Part shown: piece by piece, positions 1 to 8,840 of the stretch
Position numbering within the stretch: the first letter of the stretch is position 1
Layout: each line of letters begins with the position of its first letter
Origin: Pseudomonas thivervalensis
GTDB lineage: Bacteria > Pseudomonadota > Gammaproteobacteria > Pseudomonadales > Pseudomonadaceae
Direction: 5' to 3'
Assembly (NCBI RefSeq): GCF_001269655.1
Contig: NZ_LHVE01000018.1
Location: 1-64,000 of the forward strand
Length of the DNA: 64,000 bases
Notes under the pieces: model-generated
What the model was told of the DNA's origin: nothing
The model's database searches: none
The model's input: only the letters and a program-made list of their open reading frames with translations
Position numbers and translations under genes: made by a program

Positions 1-621
1 CATCGCGATCGGGATGGTCGCCATCACCGTGAAGATCCCCCACGGGCTCTCGGCCAGGGCCTTGACCACGATCAGCGCCAGCACCGCGAGGATGATGATC
101 ATGATCAGGAAGCAGCCGAACAGCGCAATGGTGCCGGGAATGCGGCCCATTTCCTCGCGCACCATGTCGCCCAGGGAGCGACCGTTGCGGCGGGTGGACA
201 GGAACAGGACCATGAAGTCCTGCACCGCACCGGCCAGCACCACGCCGGCGATCAGCCAGAGCGTGCCGGGCAGGTAGCCCATCTGCGCCGCCAGCACCGG
301 CCCGACCAGCGGCCCCGCCCCGGCAATGGCCGCGAAATGGTGGCCGAAGAGGATGTGTTTGTTGGTCGGGACATAGTCCAGGCCATCGTTGTTGAGCACG
401 GCGGGGGTGGCCCGGCGCGCATCGAGTTGCATCACGTTGTTGGCGATGAAGAGGCTGTAGTAGCGGTAGGCGACCAGGTAGATGGCCACGGCTGCGACGA
501 CGATCCAGAGGGCGTTGATCGCCTCGCCTCGACGCAATGCCACGACGCCCAGGGCGCACGCTCCCACGACGGCCAGCAGTAGCCAGGGCAGATGGCGTAG
601 CAGGCTATTATTGTTTTTCAT
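1..621 (-). CDS. cstA: Carbon starvation protein A (peptide/pyruvate transporter), 5' part only
   Basis: The reverse strand reads an uninterrupted frame from an ATG at 621 to the window edge, giving the first 207 residues; the rest lies outside. The protein starts MKNNNSLLRHLPWLLL, has hydrophobic segments throughout, and carries the CstA landmark FGHHFAAIAGAGPLVGPVLA followed by QDFMVLFLSTRRNGRSLGDM. CstA-family proteins are inner-membrane carriers for peptides or pyruvate, induced in carbon-poor cells. The next genes (PilZ protein, radA) match the conserved Pseudomonas order. Identity is secure; the exact substrate cannot be judged from this part. Confidence 0.93.
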   Translation of the reverse strand, partial: MKNNNSLLRHLPWLLLAVVGACALGVVALRRGEAINALWIVVAAVAIYLVAYRYYSLFIANNVMQLDARRATPAVLNNDGLDYVPTNKHILFGHHFAAIAGAGPLVGPVLAAQMGYLPGTLWLIAGVVLAGAVQDFMVLFLSTRRNGRSLGDMVREEMGRIPGTIALFGCFLIMIIILAVLALIVVKALAESPWGIFTVMATIPIAM

Positions 622-780
622 TATTTGTATTCCAGCCAGGGTGGACAAGAAAGATAGCCATTGGAGTTTAGCGCTAACCTGGGCAAAGGCCATACTCGAC
701 ATTCGTCTGTCGGTGGCCAAACGGTGACGAGGCTCCCTCAGTAGGGTCTATAGTCAATGAATCTTCAGAGGGGATGCGTA

Positions 781-1143
781 ATGAGCGAACGTCGCCGCTT
801 CGAACGAATTGAATTCCATGCCAGGACCGAGCTGAGCCAAGGCCCCTTCATCTGGCCGGTGAAGTTGTTGGATGTGTCTCTTAAAGGTTTGCTGATCGAA
901 AAGCCCGAACCCTGGCTCGGCAATCCCGAAGAGCCCTTCATAGCCGTTATTCACCTGAGCAACGAGGAAGAGGAGTCCGTAAGGATGGAAGTCCTGTTGC
1001 GCCACGACGACAACGGTCACCTGGGCTTCGTCTGCGAACATATCGATCTGGACTCCATCGAGCATCTGCGCCGGCTAGTGGAGTTGAACCTGGGCGACCA
1101 GGACGAGCTGAAGCGGGAATTGGCGGCGTTGATTCGTATTTGA
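781..1143 (+). CDS. PilZ-domain protein
   Basis: A 120-residue protein that is a single PilZ domain. It opens with SERRRFERIEFHARTELS, which holds the RxxxR-type cyclic-di-GMP contact (RRRFER), followed by the beta-barrel segment DVSLKGLLIE that stands for the DxSxxG motif. PilZ domains bind c-di-GMP and act as effectors on partner proteins. I chose the ATG at 781, preceded by AGAGGGG; an in-frame ATG at 757 would add eight residues with no known counterpart. It stands alone between cstA and radA, so no partner is suggested by context. Confidence 0.85.
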   Translation: MSERRRFERIEFHARTELSQGPFIWPVKLLDVSLKGLLIEKPEPWLGNPEEPFIAVIHLSNEEEESVRMEVLLRHDDNGHLGFVCEHIDLDSIEHLRRLVELNLGDQDELKRELAALIRI

Positions 1144-1198
1144 AAAGCCCCGCCGCAGCCCCAGTGTGCAGAGTCCCCCTCCATGTACACGATCCCCC

Positions 1199-1327
1199 GT
1201 GGCGAGGGAGCTTGCTCCCGCTGGACTGCGTAGCAGCCCCAAAAGCAGCGACTCAATCAACCTGACACACCGAGGTGCAGATTTCAGGTCTGCTGCGCAG
1301 CCCAGCGGGAGCAAGCTCCCTCGCCAC
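1199..1327. repeat. REP pair, GTGGCGAGGGAGC family
   Basis: Two inverted copies of a REP unit (GTGGCGAGGGAGCTTGCTCC and its complement) flank about 80 bp. It lies between the 3' ends of the convergent PilZ gene and radA. Five copies of this family occur in the window. Confidence 0.9.
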
Positions 1328-1349
1328 AGGGCCTGCATCCGCCTCGACT

Positions 1350-2717
1350 TTATTCGAACAACGCATCCAACGCCTGCTCCAGGCGTGTCACCGCGATAAT
1401 CTGCAACCCTGCCGGCGCTTCCTTAGGCGCATTGCCCTTGGGCACGATGGCGCGCTTGAAACCGTGCTTGGCCGCCTCCTTGAGCCGCTCCTGCCCGCTG
1501 GGCACCGGTCGCACTTCCCCCGACAACCCCACTTCGCCGAAGACCAGCAGGTCGTGAGGCAACGGCCGGTTGCGCAGGCTGGACATGACCGCCGCCATCA
1601 ACGCCAGGTCGGACGCGGTCTCCAATACCTTGACCCCGCCCACGACGTTGAGGAACACGTCCTGGTCGTGAGTCGGGATTCCGCCGTGTCGATGCAACAC
1701 CGCCAGCAGCATGGCCAGCCGATTCTGATCCAGGCCCAGGGTGACCCGGCGTGGGTTCGCCAAGTGGCTGTCGTCCACCAGCGCCTGCACCTCGACCAAC
1801 ATCGGCCGGGTGCCTTCCCACGTCGCCATGACCACACTACCCGGGACTTCTTCCTGGGCACGGGTCAGAAAGATCGCCGACGGGTTCGAGACTTCTTTCA
1901 GACCCCTGTCGGTCATGCCGAACACACCCAGTTCGTTGACCGCGCCAAAGCGGTTCTTCACCGCCCGCAGCAAACGCAGGCGGCCATCGGATTCGCCTTC
2001 GAAATACAACACGGTATCGACCATGTGTTCCAACACGCGCGGCCCCGCCAGCGCACCTTCCTTGGTAACGTGGCCTACCAGGAAAATCGCCGTGCCGCTC
2101 TGCTTGGCGTAGCGCACCAGCAACGCCGCGCTTTCGCGCACCTGGGACACGCCGCCCGGGGCCGATTGCAGTTGTTCGGTGAAAATGGTCTGGATCGAGT
2201 CGATCACCATCACCTTGGGTTTTTCCAGGCGCGCCGTGGCGATGATGGTTTCGATGCAGGTCTCGGTCATGACCCGCAATTGGTCCTGGGGCAGGCCCAG
2301 GCGCCGGGCGCGCATGGCGACCTGCTGCTGGGACTCTTCGCCAGTGACATACAGCGCCGGCATGCGGGTGGCGAGGTTGCACAATGTTTGCAACAGGATG
2401 GTGGATTTGCCGATGCCCGGGTCCCCGCCGATCAGCACCACCGAACCGTCCACCAGGCCGCCGCCCAGTACCCGATCCAGTTCACCGGACGCGGTAGAAA
2501 ATCGCGGGATCTCTTCAACACTGACTTCGGCCAGGGTCTTGATCTGTGCCTGCTGACCGGCCCAGCCCGTGCGCCCGGTGGGCGCCGCCGCACCGCCGCT
2601 TTCCACCATGGTTTCAGTCAGCGTGTTCCAGGCCCCGCATTCGCTGCATTGGCCGGCCCATTTGGGAAAGGTCGAGCCGCACTCGGTGCAGCCGTACATG
2701 CGCTTTGCCTTGGCCAT
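1350..2717 (-). CDS. radA: DNA repair protein RadA (Sms)
   Basis: 455 residues, the usual length for RadA. In order: a four-cysteine zinc finger (C10, C13, C24, C27), a RecA-like ATPase core with Walker A GGDPGIGKST at 97-106, the RadA signature KNRFG near residue 255, and a C-terminal Lon-protease-like domain. RadA is a ring helicase that drives branch migration in homologous recombination and recombinational repair. The start at 2717 has a CGGAG ribosome site. It is a single gene, converging on the PilZ gene across a REP pair. Confidence 0.97.
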   Translation of the reverse strand: MAKAKRMYGCTECGSTFPKWAGQCSECGAWNTLTETMVESGGAAAPTGRTGWAGQQAQIKTLAEVSVEEIPRFSTASGELDRVLGGGLVDGSVVLIGGDPGIGKSTILLQTLCNLATRMPALYVTGEESQQQVAMRARRLGLPQDQLRVMTETCIETIIATARLEKPKVMVIDSIQTIFTEQLQSAPGGVSQVRESAALLVRYAKQSGTAIFLVGHVTKEGALAGPRVLEHMVDTVLYFEGESDGRLRLLRAVKNRFGAVNELGVFGMTDRGLKEVSNPSAIFLTRAQEEVPGSVVMATWEGTRPMLVEVQALVDDSHLANPRRVTLGLDQNRLAMLLAVLHRHGGIPTHDQDVFLNVVGGVKVLETASDLALMAAVMSSLRNRPLPHDLLVFGEVGLSGEVRPVPSGQERLKEAAKHGFKRAIVPKGNAPKEAPAGLQIIAVTRLEQALDALFE

Positions 2718-2759
2718 CTGAACTCCGGGTAAAAACCGCGATGATAGCCCACACGGGGG

Positions 2760-3308
2760 TCAGCGCGGGGCCGGCATTCTGATTTCACCCTTGGCCAGAT
2801 CCGTCGCGGTATTGCCCAACGGATCCCGGGCCTCGAGGTCGGCGCCCTTGGCCTTCAAGGCATCGAGCAACTCGCCACGCTTGAACAGACCGGCATACAT
2901 CGCCGCGGTCTGTCCGGCACCGTTGCGTTGGTCCGGGCTACAATCGCTGGACAGTAAACGCCGCGCAATCTGCACTTCGCCCTTGAAAATGGCGCCCATC
3001 AGCGCCGTGTTGCCGCGTTTGTCCTGGGCGCAGGCATCGGCACCTGCGGCCAGCAACCGCTCCACCGCCGGACCCTGGCCGTGGTAAGCCGCCAGAATCA
3101 GCGCGGTGTAGCCCTTCTCATCCCGGGTATCCAGCGAATAACCGGCCTCGATAAACGTATCGAGCATCGGTACATCGCCCCGGCGAGCGGCGTCGAAATA
3201 ATAGCTTTGCAGTTGTTCCTGCACGGCGGCCGGCTCGGTGGGTATCGACTGATCGGCCATTACGCTCATTGACCACGCCGCGAGCATTGATAGAAGAAAT
3301 TTACCCAT
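2760..3308 (-). CDS. ankB: Ankyrin-repeat periplasmic protein AnkB
   Basis: 182 residues. A signal peptide (MGKFLLSMLAAWSMSVMA) is followed by four ankyrin repeats recognisable as GYTALILAAYHG, GNTALMGAIFKG, GQTAAMYAGLFK and GNTATDLAKG. The start at 3308 follows GGGGAGA. It lies just downstream of katB on the same strand with a REP pair between them. In P. aeruginosa the protein in this position is known to be needed for full KatB activity, perhaps by protecting or anchoring the periplasmic catalase; the same role is inferred here from position and architecture. Confidence 0.85.
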   Translation of the reverse strand: MGKFLLSMLAAWSMSVMADQSIPTEPAAVQEQLQSYYFDAARRGDVPMLDTFIEAGYSLDTRDEKGYTALILAAYHGQGPAVERLLAAGADACAQDKRGNTALMGAIFKGEVQIARRLLSSDCSPDQRNGAGQTAAMYAGLFKRGELLDALKAKGADLEARDPLGNTATDLAKGEIRMPAPR

Positions 3309-3334
3309 TACGACGTCTCCCCATGACTCAAGAC

Positions 3335-3420
3335 TGTGGGAGCGGCCTTGCTCGCGATGCAGACGCAGCGGTGCACAGCCAGACCGAGTCGCCTGAATCG
3401 CGAGCAAGCTCGCTCCTACA
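3335..3420. repeat. REP pair, TGTGGGAGCG family
   Basis: Inverted copies of TGTGGGAGCGGCCTTGCTCG and GCGAGCAAGCTCGCTCCTAC around a short spacer. It sits between katB and ankB, inside a probable operon, where it may reduce or stabilise part of the transcript. Confidence 0.85.
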
Positions 3421-3426
3421 GATGGA

Positions 3427-4968
3427 TCAGTCGCTCAGTTTTTCCGCCAGGGCCTTGACCCGGGCCAGGTCGCCTTTGGCAACACGGGCCACGCCAGTGC
3501 CGTACTCAGGATCCGCCTTGTAGAGGAACGACAGGATGATGTGCTTGCTCTCGTCATCGGTGGTCGCCAGCGAGCCACCGAAGCTCTCGATCAAGTCATC
3601 ACGCTCTTTCTTGCTGAACGAACGATACAAATCACCGGCCTGCTTGAAGTTCTGCTCACGCTGGATCTTCGCCTGTTGGGTGCTGCCGCTCAGCGCGGTC
3701 TGGCTGTAGCGCGCCGCTTGCGGTTCTTCACGAGGCGTCAGGCGGCTCGGCTGGTAATTCACGCCGGTGCTGGTGCTACCCAGGTTCATCGCACCGTCCT
3801 GGTTACCATTGTTCACCGCCACCTTGGGGGCGTTGATCGGCAATTGCAGGGCATTGGCGCCTATCCGGTACATCTGCGTATCGGCGTAGGAAAACACCCG
3901 CCCCTGGAGCAAACGGTCCTCGGAGGGCTCGATGCCTGGCACCAGATTGGCCGGCGCCATGGCCACCTGCTCGGTTTCCTGGAAGACATTCGCCGGATTG
4001 CGGTTCAAGACCATCTGCCCGACCTTGCGCTCAGGCACACCCGGCCAGATCTTGGTCGCGTCCAATGGGTCGAAGTCGAACTTGGCAAGGTCCTGTGGAT
4101 TGAGCACCTGGACGTACAAATCCCACTTCGGGAAGTCGCCCTTATTGATATGGCTGACCAGATCATTGGTCATATGGCTGTAATCCTGACCCTGAACTTT
4201 CACAACTTCTTTCGGATCGAGATTTTTCAGACCCTGCAAACTTTTCCAATGAAACTTCACGTAGTGAACTTCGCCCTTGGCGTTAATCAGTTTGTAGGCA
4301 TGCACACCGTTACCATCCATTTCACGGTAACTGGCGGGTGTGCCGGAGTTGGAATACAACTCGGTCAGGGTGCGGGTCGACTCTGGAACATGGGAGAAGA
4401 AATCGAAACGGCGTGAATCATCGTCCAGGTTAGTCCGCGGGTCAGGTTTAAAAGCATGAACCATGTCTGGAAACTTGATGGCATCACGAATGAAGAAGGT
4501 CGGGAAGTTGTTGCCCACCAAGTCCCAGTTACCGTCGGCAGTGTAGAACTTCGTGGCGAAACCACGGGGGTCGCGCAGGGTTTCGGGTGAATGGTTGCCG
4601 TGCACCACGGCCGAAAAACGCACGAACACCGGGGTCACCTGGCCTGCGGCGAAAACCTTGGCCTTGGTCAAGTCGCTGAGGTCGTCGGACACGGTGAATG
4701 TACCGTGGGCGCCAGTACCGCGGGCATGCACCACGCGCTCGGGGATGCGTTCACGATCGAAGCGCTGGAGCTTCTGGATCAACTGCACGTCTTGCAGCAG
4801 GGTCGGACCATTCGGGCCCGCCGTTTGCGAATTCTGGTTATCGCCGACCGCCGCACCGTTGTCCCGGGTCAGGGTCGCCGCGTTGACAGACAAGGATAGA
4901 AGGCTCGCGGTCAGCACAAAAAAAGCGCGGCGATGGGAAGAAGCCCCGTGGCCAAGGGAAGTGTTCAT
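3427..4968 (-). CDS. katB: Periplasmic catalase KatB
   Basis: 513 residues from the ATG at 4968, which has a GAGGAA ribosome site; the longer reading from 4998 adds ten residues ahead of the signal peptide. A cleavable signal (RRAFFVLTASLLSLSVNA) precedes a typical monofunctional haem catalase: active-site His in RVVHARGTGAHG (H81), the NNFPTFF segment with the catalytic Asn, and the haem-ligand motif RVFSYADTQMYR with its Tyr. It destroys hydrogen peroxide in the periplasm. The upstream region contains a candidate OxyR site, and ankB follows. Confidence 0.95.
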   Translation of the reverse strand: MNTSLGHGASSHRRAFFVLTASLLSLSVNAATLTRDNGAAVGDNQNSQTAGPNGPTLLQDVQLIQKLQRFDRERIPERVVHARGTGAHGTFTVSDDLSDLTKAKVFAAGQVTPVFVRFSAVVHGNHSPETLRDPRGFATKFYTADGNWDLVGNNFPTFFIRDAIKFPDMVHAFKPDPRTNLDDDSRRFDFFSHVPESTRTLTELYSNSGTPASYREMDGNGVHAYKLINAKGEVHYVKFHWKSLQGLKNLDPKEVVKVQGQDYSHMTNDLVSHINKGDFPKWDLYVQVLNPQDLAKFDFDPLDATKIWPGVPERKVGQMVLNRNPANVFQETEQVAMAPANLVPGIEPSEDRLLQGRVFSYADTQMYRIGANALQLPINAPKVAVNNGNQDGAMNLGSTSTGVNYQPSRLTPREEPQAARYSQTALSGSTQQAKIQREQNFKQAGDLYRSFSKKERDDLIESFGGSLATTDDESKHIILSFLYKADPEYGTGVARVAKGDLARVKALAEKLSD

Positions 4969-5044
4969 AGCATGTTCCTCTGATGTTATAGAGCGCATCC
5001 ATGTGCGCCATCCAGAGGCTAGTGCCGGGAAAAGGAAAACCTAA

Positions 5045-5081
5045 ATAGAAATGCCGTACCGTGCCGATAGAAAAAACGTTA
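5045..5081. promoter_or_regulatory. Candidate OxyR binding site upstream of katB
   Basis: OxyR contacts four tetranucleotides (ATAG, CTAT, ATAG, CTAT) spaced by 7 bp. Here positions 5045, 5056, 5067 and 5078 read ATAG, GTAC, ATAG, GTTA. Two of four are perfect at the correct 22-bp period. The site begins 77 bp ahead of the katB start. KatB induction by peroxide through OxyR is known in pseudomonads. Confidence 0.55.
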
Positions 5082-5249
5082 TAGGGCGCCGACCTGAAAC
5101 CGCGTATCACGCGCGATTGGTGGCACTTTGAAAACTTTTCACCCCGGGCCGGGTCGATAACTGAAGCTTTGTAAGTCGGTGTTTCGAGCAGGACCCGTCA
5201 GGCTGACTTACACTGCCACTCATCTTTCATCTGTCAAAAGGAATAACTC

Positions 5250-5663
5250 ATGGGCGTGCTAAGCGAGTTCAAGGCCTTCGCGGTCAAAGGCAATGTCGTC
5301 GACATGGCCGTCGGGATCATCATCGGCGCCGCTTTTGGCAAAATCGTTTCGTCCTTCGTTGGCGACGTGGTCATGCCGCCAATTGGCCTGTTGATCGGTG
5401 GCGTGGATTTCAGTGACCTGGCCATTACGCTCAAGGCCGCCCAGGGTGATGCGCCTGCGGTGGTGCTGGCCTACGGTAAATTCATCCAGAGCACCATCGA
5501 CTTCATCATCGTGGCGTTCGCTATTTTCATGGGCGTCAAGGCCATCAACCGCCTCAAGCGTGAAGAAGCCGTAGCCCCCAGCGCGCCCCCTGTTCCGACC
5601 AAGGAAGAGCTGTTGCTGAGTGAAATTCGCGATCTGCTCAAGGCTCAGAACGAGCGGCCCTGA
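5250..5663 (+). CDS. mscL: Large-conductance mechanosensitive channel MscL
   Basis: 137 residues, full family length. It has the amphipathic N-terminus (GVLSEFKAFAVKGNVVDMAVG), the glycine/alanine-rich pore helix GIIIGAAFGKIVSSFVGD, a periplasmic loop, a second membrane helix (FIIVAFAIFMGVKAI) and the conserved C-terminal helix ending EIRDLLK. It opens under membrane tension to release solutes on osmotic downshock. Ribosome site AAAGGAAT precedes the ATG. It converges with the reductase gene across 30 bp. Confidence 0.97.
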   Translation: MGVLSEFKAFAVKGNVVDMAVGIIIGAAFGKIVSSFVGDVVMPPIGLLIGGVDFSDLAITLKAAQGDAPAVVLAYGKFIQSTIDFIIVAFAIFMGVKAINRLKREEAVAPSAPPVPTKEELLLSEIRDLLKAQNERP

Positions 5664-5693
5664 AGCAGTCAGTCACTGACACCTCGCCAAAAC

Positions 5694-6470
5694 CTACCAG
5701 TAGTTTTCCACCGCCACCTGGCCCGGACGACGGGTCAGGCTCAGTTGCAGGCCCCTGGCCTTGAGTAGCTTGCGCGTGTCGTCGATCATTTGCGGGTTGC
5801 CGCACAGCATCACCCGCGAATGCTCCGGCGTCAGCGCCACGCCGGCGGTGCGCTCCAACTCGCCGTTGTCGATCAAGGTGGTAATCCGCCCGCTGAGCGC
5901 CCCCGGATGCTGCTCACGGGTGACGGTCGCAATAAAACGAAACTTGTGAGCGTACTCGGCCAGATAGTCGCGCTGGGGCAGTTCCTGGATGAGTTTCTGA
6001 TACGCCAACTCCTGTGCCTCGCGCACGCTGTACACCAGGATGATCCGCTCGAATTTTTCCCAGACTTCAAAATCCTGGAGAATCGAAAGAAACGGCGCCA
6101 CGCCCGTCCCCGTGGACAATAGCCACAGATCCCGACCGTCGACAAAGCGGTCCAGCGTCAGGTAGCCAAAAGCCTGGCGATCCACCAACAGTTCGTCACC
6201 CGGCTGCAAGCGGCTGAGTTCGCTGGTGAACTCGCCATCGGGAACCACGATGGAAAAGAATTCGAGAAACTCGTCGAACGGCGACGACACCATGGAGTAC
6301 GCCCGCCAGACGGTGGTGCCGTCCGCCTTGGCGACGCCCAGCCGGGCAAACTGGCCCGCCCGGAAGCGAAAGCCTTGATCCCGGGTCGTGCGCAAGGTAA
6401 ACAAATGAGGCGTCAACGGCTGGACATCGAGCAGGGTTTGGCGGGTGAACTTCTCTGCGCTGTCGGTCAT
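5694..6470 (-). CDS. fpr: Ferredoxin/flavodoxin-NADP(+) reductase
   Basis: 258 residues, the size of bacterial Fpr. FAD-binding motif RAYSMVSSP, the NADP-binding STGTGVAPFLSI loop and the C-terminal VAVENYW, whose aromatic end is typical of the subclass, are all present. It passes electrons between NADPH and ferredoxin or flavodoxin for biosynthesis and oxidative-stress defence. AGGAG lies ahead of the start. The place between mscL and a LuxR regulator matches the second fpr gene (fprB) of P. putida as I recall it. An oxidative-stress role is inferred. Confidence 0.93.
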   Translation of the reverse strand: MTDSAEKFTRQTLLDVQPLTPHLFTLRTTRDQGFRFRAGQFARLGVAKADGTTVWRAYSMVSSPFDEFLEFFSIVVPDGEFTSELSRLQPGDELLVDRQAFGYLTLDRFVDGRDLWLLSTGTGVAPFLSILQDFEVWEKFERIILVYSVREAQELAYQKLIQELPQRDYLAEYAHKFRFIATVTREQHPGALSGRITTLIDNGELERTAGVALTPEHSRVMLCGNPQMIDDTRKLLKARGLQLSLTRRPGQVAVENYW

Positions 6471-6690
6471 GAGCCACTCCTATGAGACAAGAGCTGCAGT
6501 GTCCCGCAAAGTGAACCTTTTCACCACCGACGGGCGAGCAATGGCACTTTAGATGCACTCGCCACTTTCTTATTCAAATCCTTGACCAAACTTGTACAAA
6601 GTTTGGGAGCATGCAAAAGAAATCAATCTGAAACATTAATCCATTAAATATTTCCAAATGTAAGCAAGTTAAAAAAACCTCACTACAAGT

Positions 6691-6704
6691 TAGGAATAGT
6701 CCTA
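6691..6704. promoter_or_regulatory. Inverted repeat upstream of the LuxR regulator gene
   Basis: TAGGA and TCCTA face each other across 4 bp, about 60 bp ahead of the luxR-type start in an AT-rich 294-bp gap. It could bind a regulator but does not look like a lux box. Nothing else was recognised in the gap. Confidence 0.35.
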
Positions 6705-6764
6705 CACTAAAATTTCGCATCATGGATTGGATCCGCATGGACGAATCAAAGCCAGGAGAAAGCG

Positions 6765-7478
6765 ATGGACAGGTGGAAGGACTTATTGCTGAGGAAGTTA
6801 TCCTGTGAAAAAGACCTGCAGACGGCCTATCGTCTTGTACTTAATTTCTTTAACAATCAGGGATTTGAATATTGCGCATTTGCAGCCTATCTCGGAAGCC
6901 CCGACAAACACACCAGTAAGGTGAATCTGAATAACTACCCTTATGGATGGGACCGGCTTTATGAACAGAACGGTTATGCATCGAACGACCCGTTAGTAGC
7001 ACATTGCAATCAATCACCGCTCCCCATCTTGTGGGATGAGACTGTTTTCGCTCAGGCCCCCAAGTTATGGCGAGAACTCAATCGACAGGGACTCAAGTAC
7101 GGCTGGACCCAGGCCGTTCATGACGAACAAGGCGCGCAATACAGCCTGTTCAGCCTCGCACGGACTCATTGCCCTATCGACATCGAGGAGCACTATGGAA
7201 ATCTCGGCTATGCCATCTTTGCCAGTCAAAGGCTGCATGCCCTCGCCAGCAAGAAACTGGTGGACGCCATCGAAGTCCAGCCCAGATGCCACTTGTCACC
7301 GAGAGAGATCGAAGTATTGAGGTGGTCAGCCGAAGGCAAGACGGCGTCGGAAGTCGGCAGGATTCTCTGTCTTTCCGAACGAACCGTGAATTTCCATGTA
7401 TGCAGTTGCATGCGCAAACTGAACGTCAGCAATAAGATTTCAGCGGTGGCCAAGGCCGCCCAGATCCATGTGATCTGA
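6765..7478 (+). CDS. ppoR: LuxR-family unpaired (solo) acyl-homoserine-lactone regulator, PpoR-like
   Basis: 237 residues with an N-terminal autoinducer domain and a C-terminal HTH (LSPREIEVLRWSAEGKTASEVG, then SERTVNFHV). Of the six residues invariant in AHL receptors of the TraR type, all are visible: W62, Y66, D75, P76, W90 and G113. No luxI-type synthase lies anywhere in the window, so it is a solo that probably senses signals from other genes or neighbours. Its place between fpr and rlmG matches ppoR of P. putida as I recall it, hence the symbol. GC content is visibly lower than in flanking genes. Ribosome site AGGAGA is well placed. Confidence 0.8.
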   Translation: MDRWKDLLLRKLSCEKDLQTAYRLVLNFFNNQGFEYCAFAAYLGSPDKHTSKVNLNNYPYGWDRLYEQNGYASNDPLVAHCNQSPLPILWDETVFAQAPKLWRELNRQGLKYGWTQAVHDEQGAQYSLFSLARTHCPIDIEEHYGNLGYAIFASQRLHALASKKLVDAIEVQPRCHLSPREIEVLRWSAEGKTASEVGRILCLSERTVNFHVCSCMRKLNVSNKISAVAKAAQIHVI

Positions 7479-7660
7479 CCAGCGGAGCCGCACTGCCGAA
7501 CTGAAAAACCCACGGGTAATGTGCAACAAAAAAACGTACCATTTACGGTCCCTCTTGAATGATGCCGCTGCTTGCACGCGACGCCGTTCATTCAGGTGGT
7601 CCCGCATAGACACCTACCTCCAGGCAGCGGGACTTTCGTTGATCTCCAGAGCCCCCAGCC

Positions 7661-8800
7661 ATGCCCCTGCTTGACAGCCCTTTCGCCCAACTCGACCTGA
7701 TCCGCCAACCCGAACAGCAGAACGAACCGCTGCAAGCCTTCGATGCGGCCGATGAATACCTGCTCGCGTACCTGGCCGAACAACAACCGGCCGCGCAGGC
7801 CCGGGTCCTGGTGCTCAACGACGGCTTCGGTGCCCTGGCCGCCAGCCTGGTCGGCAAAGTCGACGTCACCAGCAGCGGTGATTCGTTCCTGGCATTGCAG
7901 GCGCTGGAAAAAAACCTGGTGCGCAACGGCCGGCCCTTCGATGCCGTGCCAACCTTGCCCGCCAGCGAACCGTTGACCGGCCCGTTCGATCGCGTCCTGA
8001 TCAAAGTCCCGAAAACCCTGGCTCTGCTGGAGGAACAACTGATTCGCCTGCAAGGCCAACTGGCGCCGGGCGCCCAAGTGATCGCCGGGGCCATGATCAA
8101 GCACCTGCCCCGTGCCGCTGGCGATTTGCTGGAGCGCTACATCGGTCCGGTGCAGGCCTCACTGGCGGTGAAAAAAGCGCGGCTGTTGATCGCCACACCG
8201 CCCGGCGCCTCGTCACTCAACAGTGCGCCGACCGTATCGCCCTACCCCACGCGCTATTGGCTGGACGAACCGAAGATCGAACTGCTCAACCATGCCAACG
8301 TGTTCTGCCGCGAAGGCCTGGATATCGGCACCCGTGCGTTCCTGCCCCATCTGCCGAAAAATCTCGGAACGGCCCGGGTCGCCGACCTGGGATGCGGCAA
8401 CGGCGTGCTGGCCATCGCCAGCGCCCTGCAAAACCCCGAGGCCCACTACACCCTGGTGGACGAGTCGTATATGGCCGTGCAATCGGCAGCCGAGAACTGG
8501 CGTGCGGCCCTGGGCAATCGCGAAGCGACCCTCCGGGCCGGCGATGGCCTGGCCGGACAAGCGCCGCAATCCCTGGATGTGGTGTTGTGCAACCCGCCCT
8601 TCCACCAGCAGCAAGTGGTGGGCGACTTCCTCGCCTGGCGGATGTTTCAGCAGGCTCGCGAAGCGTTGGTGGTGGGTGGCGCTCTGTACATCGTCGGCAA
8701 CCGGCACCTGGGCTACCACAGCAAACTGGCGCGGTTGTTCCGAGGTGTAGAGCAAGTGGCCGCCACGCCGAAATTCGTGATTCTCAAGGCCCGCAAATAA
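7661..8800 (+). CDS. rlmG: 23S rRNA (guanine(1835)-N(2))-methyltransferase RlmG
   Basis: 379 residues, the expected length for the two-domain RlmG/RsmC type. The C-terminal half has the SAM site VADLGCGNGVLAIA and the N2-guanine motif LCNPPFHQ; the N-terminal half is the degenerate methyltransferase-like domain. It methylates G1835 of 23S rRNA. It converges with the cio genes over a hairpin. RsmC, a close relative with the same fold, is the alternative, but the neighbourhood supports RlmG. Confidence 0.9.
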   Translation: MPLLDSPFAQLDLIRQPEQQNEPLQAFDAADEYLLAYLAEQQPAAQARVLVLNDGFGALAASLVGKVDVTSSGDSFLALQALEKNLVRNGRPFDAVPTLPASEPLTGPFDRVLIKVPKTLALLEEQLIRLQGQLAPGAQVIAGAMIKHLPRAAGDLLERYIGPVQASLAVKKARLLIATPPGASSLNSAPTVSPYPTRYWLDEPKIELLNHANVFCREGLDIGTRAFLPHLPKNLGTARVADLGCGNGVLAIASALQNPEAHYTLVDESYMAVQSAAENWRAALGNREATLRAGDGLAGQAPQSLDVVLCNPPFHQQQVVGDFLAWRMFQQAREALVVGGALYIVGNRHLGYHSKLARLFRGVEQVAATPKFVILKARK

Positions 8801-8804
8801 ATCA

Positions 8805-8839
8805 TTCCCGGTGGGAGCAAAGCTTGCCCCCACCGGGAA
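8805..8839. terminator. Hairpin between convergent rlmG and cio genes
   Basis: TTCCCGGTGGG pairs with CCCACCGGGAA around a 13-base loop that itself contains AGC/GCT. It ends 2 bp short of the stop codon of the small cio gene. No clear T-run follows, so it may be a bidirectional terminator or a REP-derived hairpin. Confidence 0.55.
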
Positions 8840-8840
8840 A

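Noticed and set aside
1275..2732. 485-codon plus-strand frame opposite radA
   Set aside because: Complement of radA, His/Gln-rich, with a start inside a REP element.
6542..6557. TGGCAC-N5-ATGCA as a sigma-54 promoter for the LuxR gene
   Set aside because: The -12 half deviates at its first base and the site is 200 bp from the gene start; considered chance.
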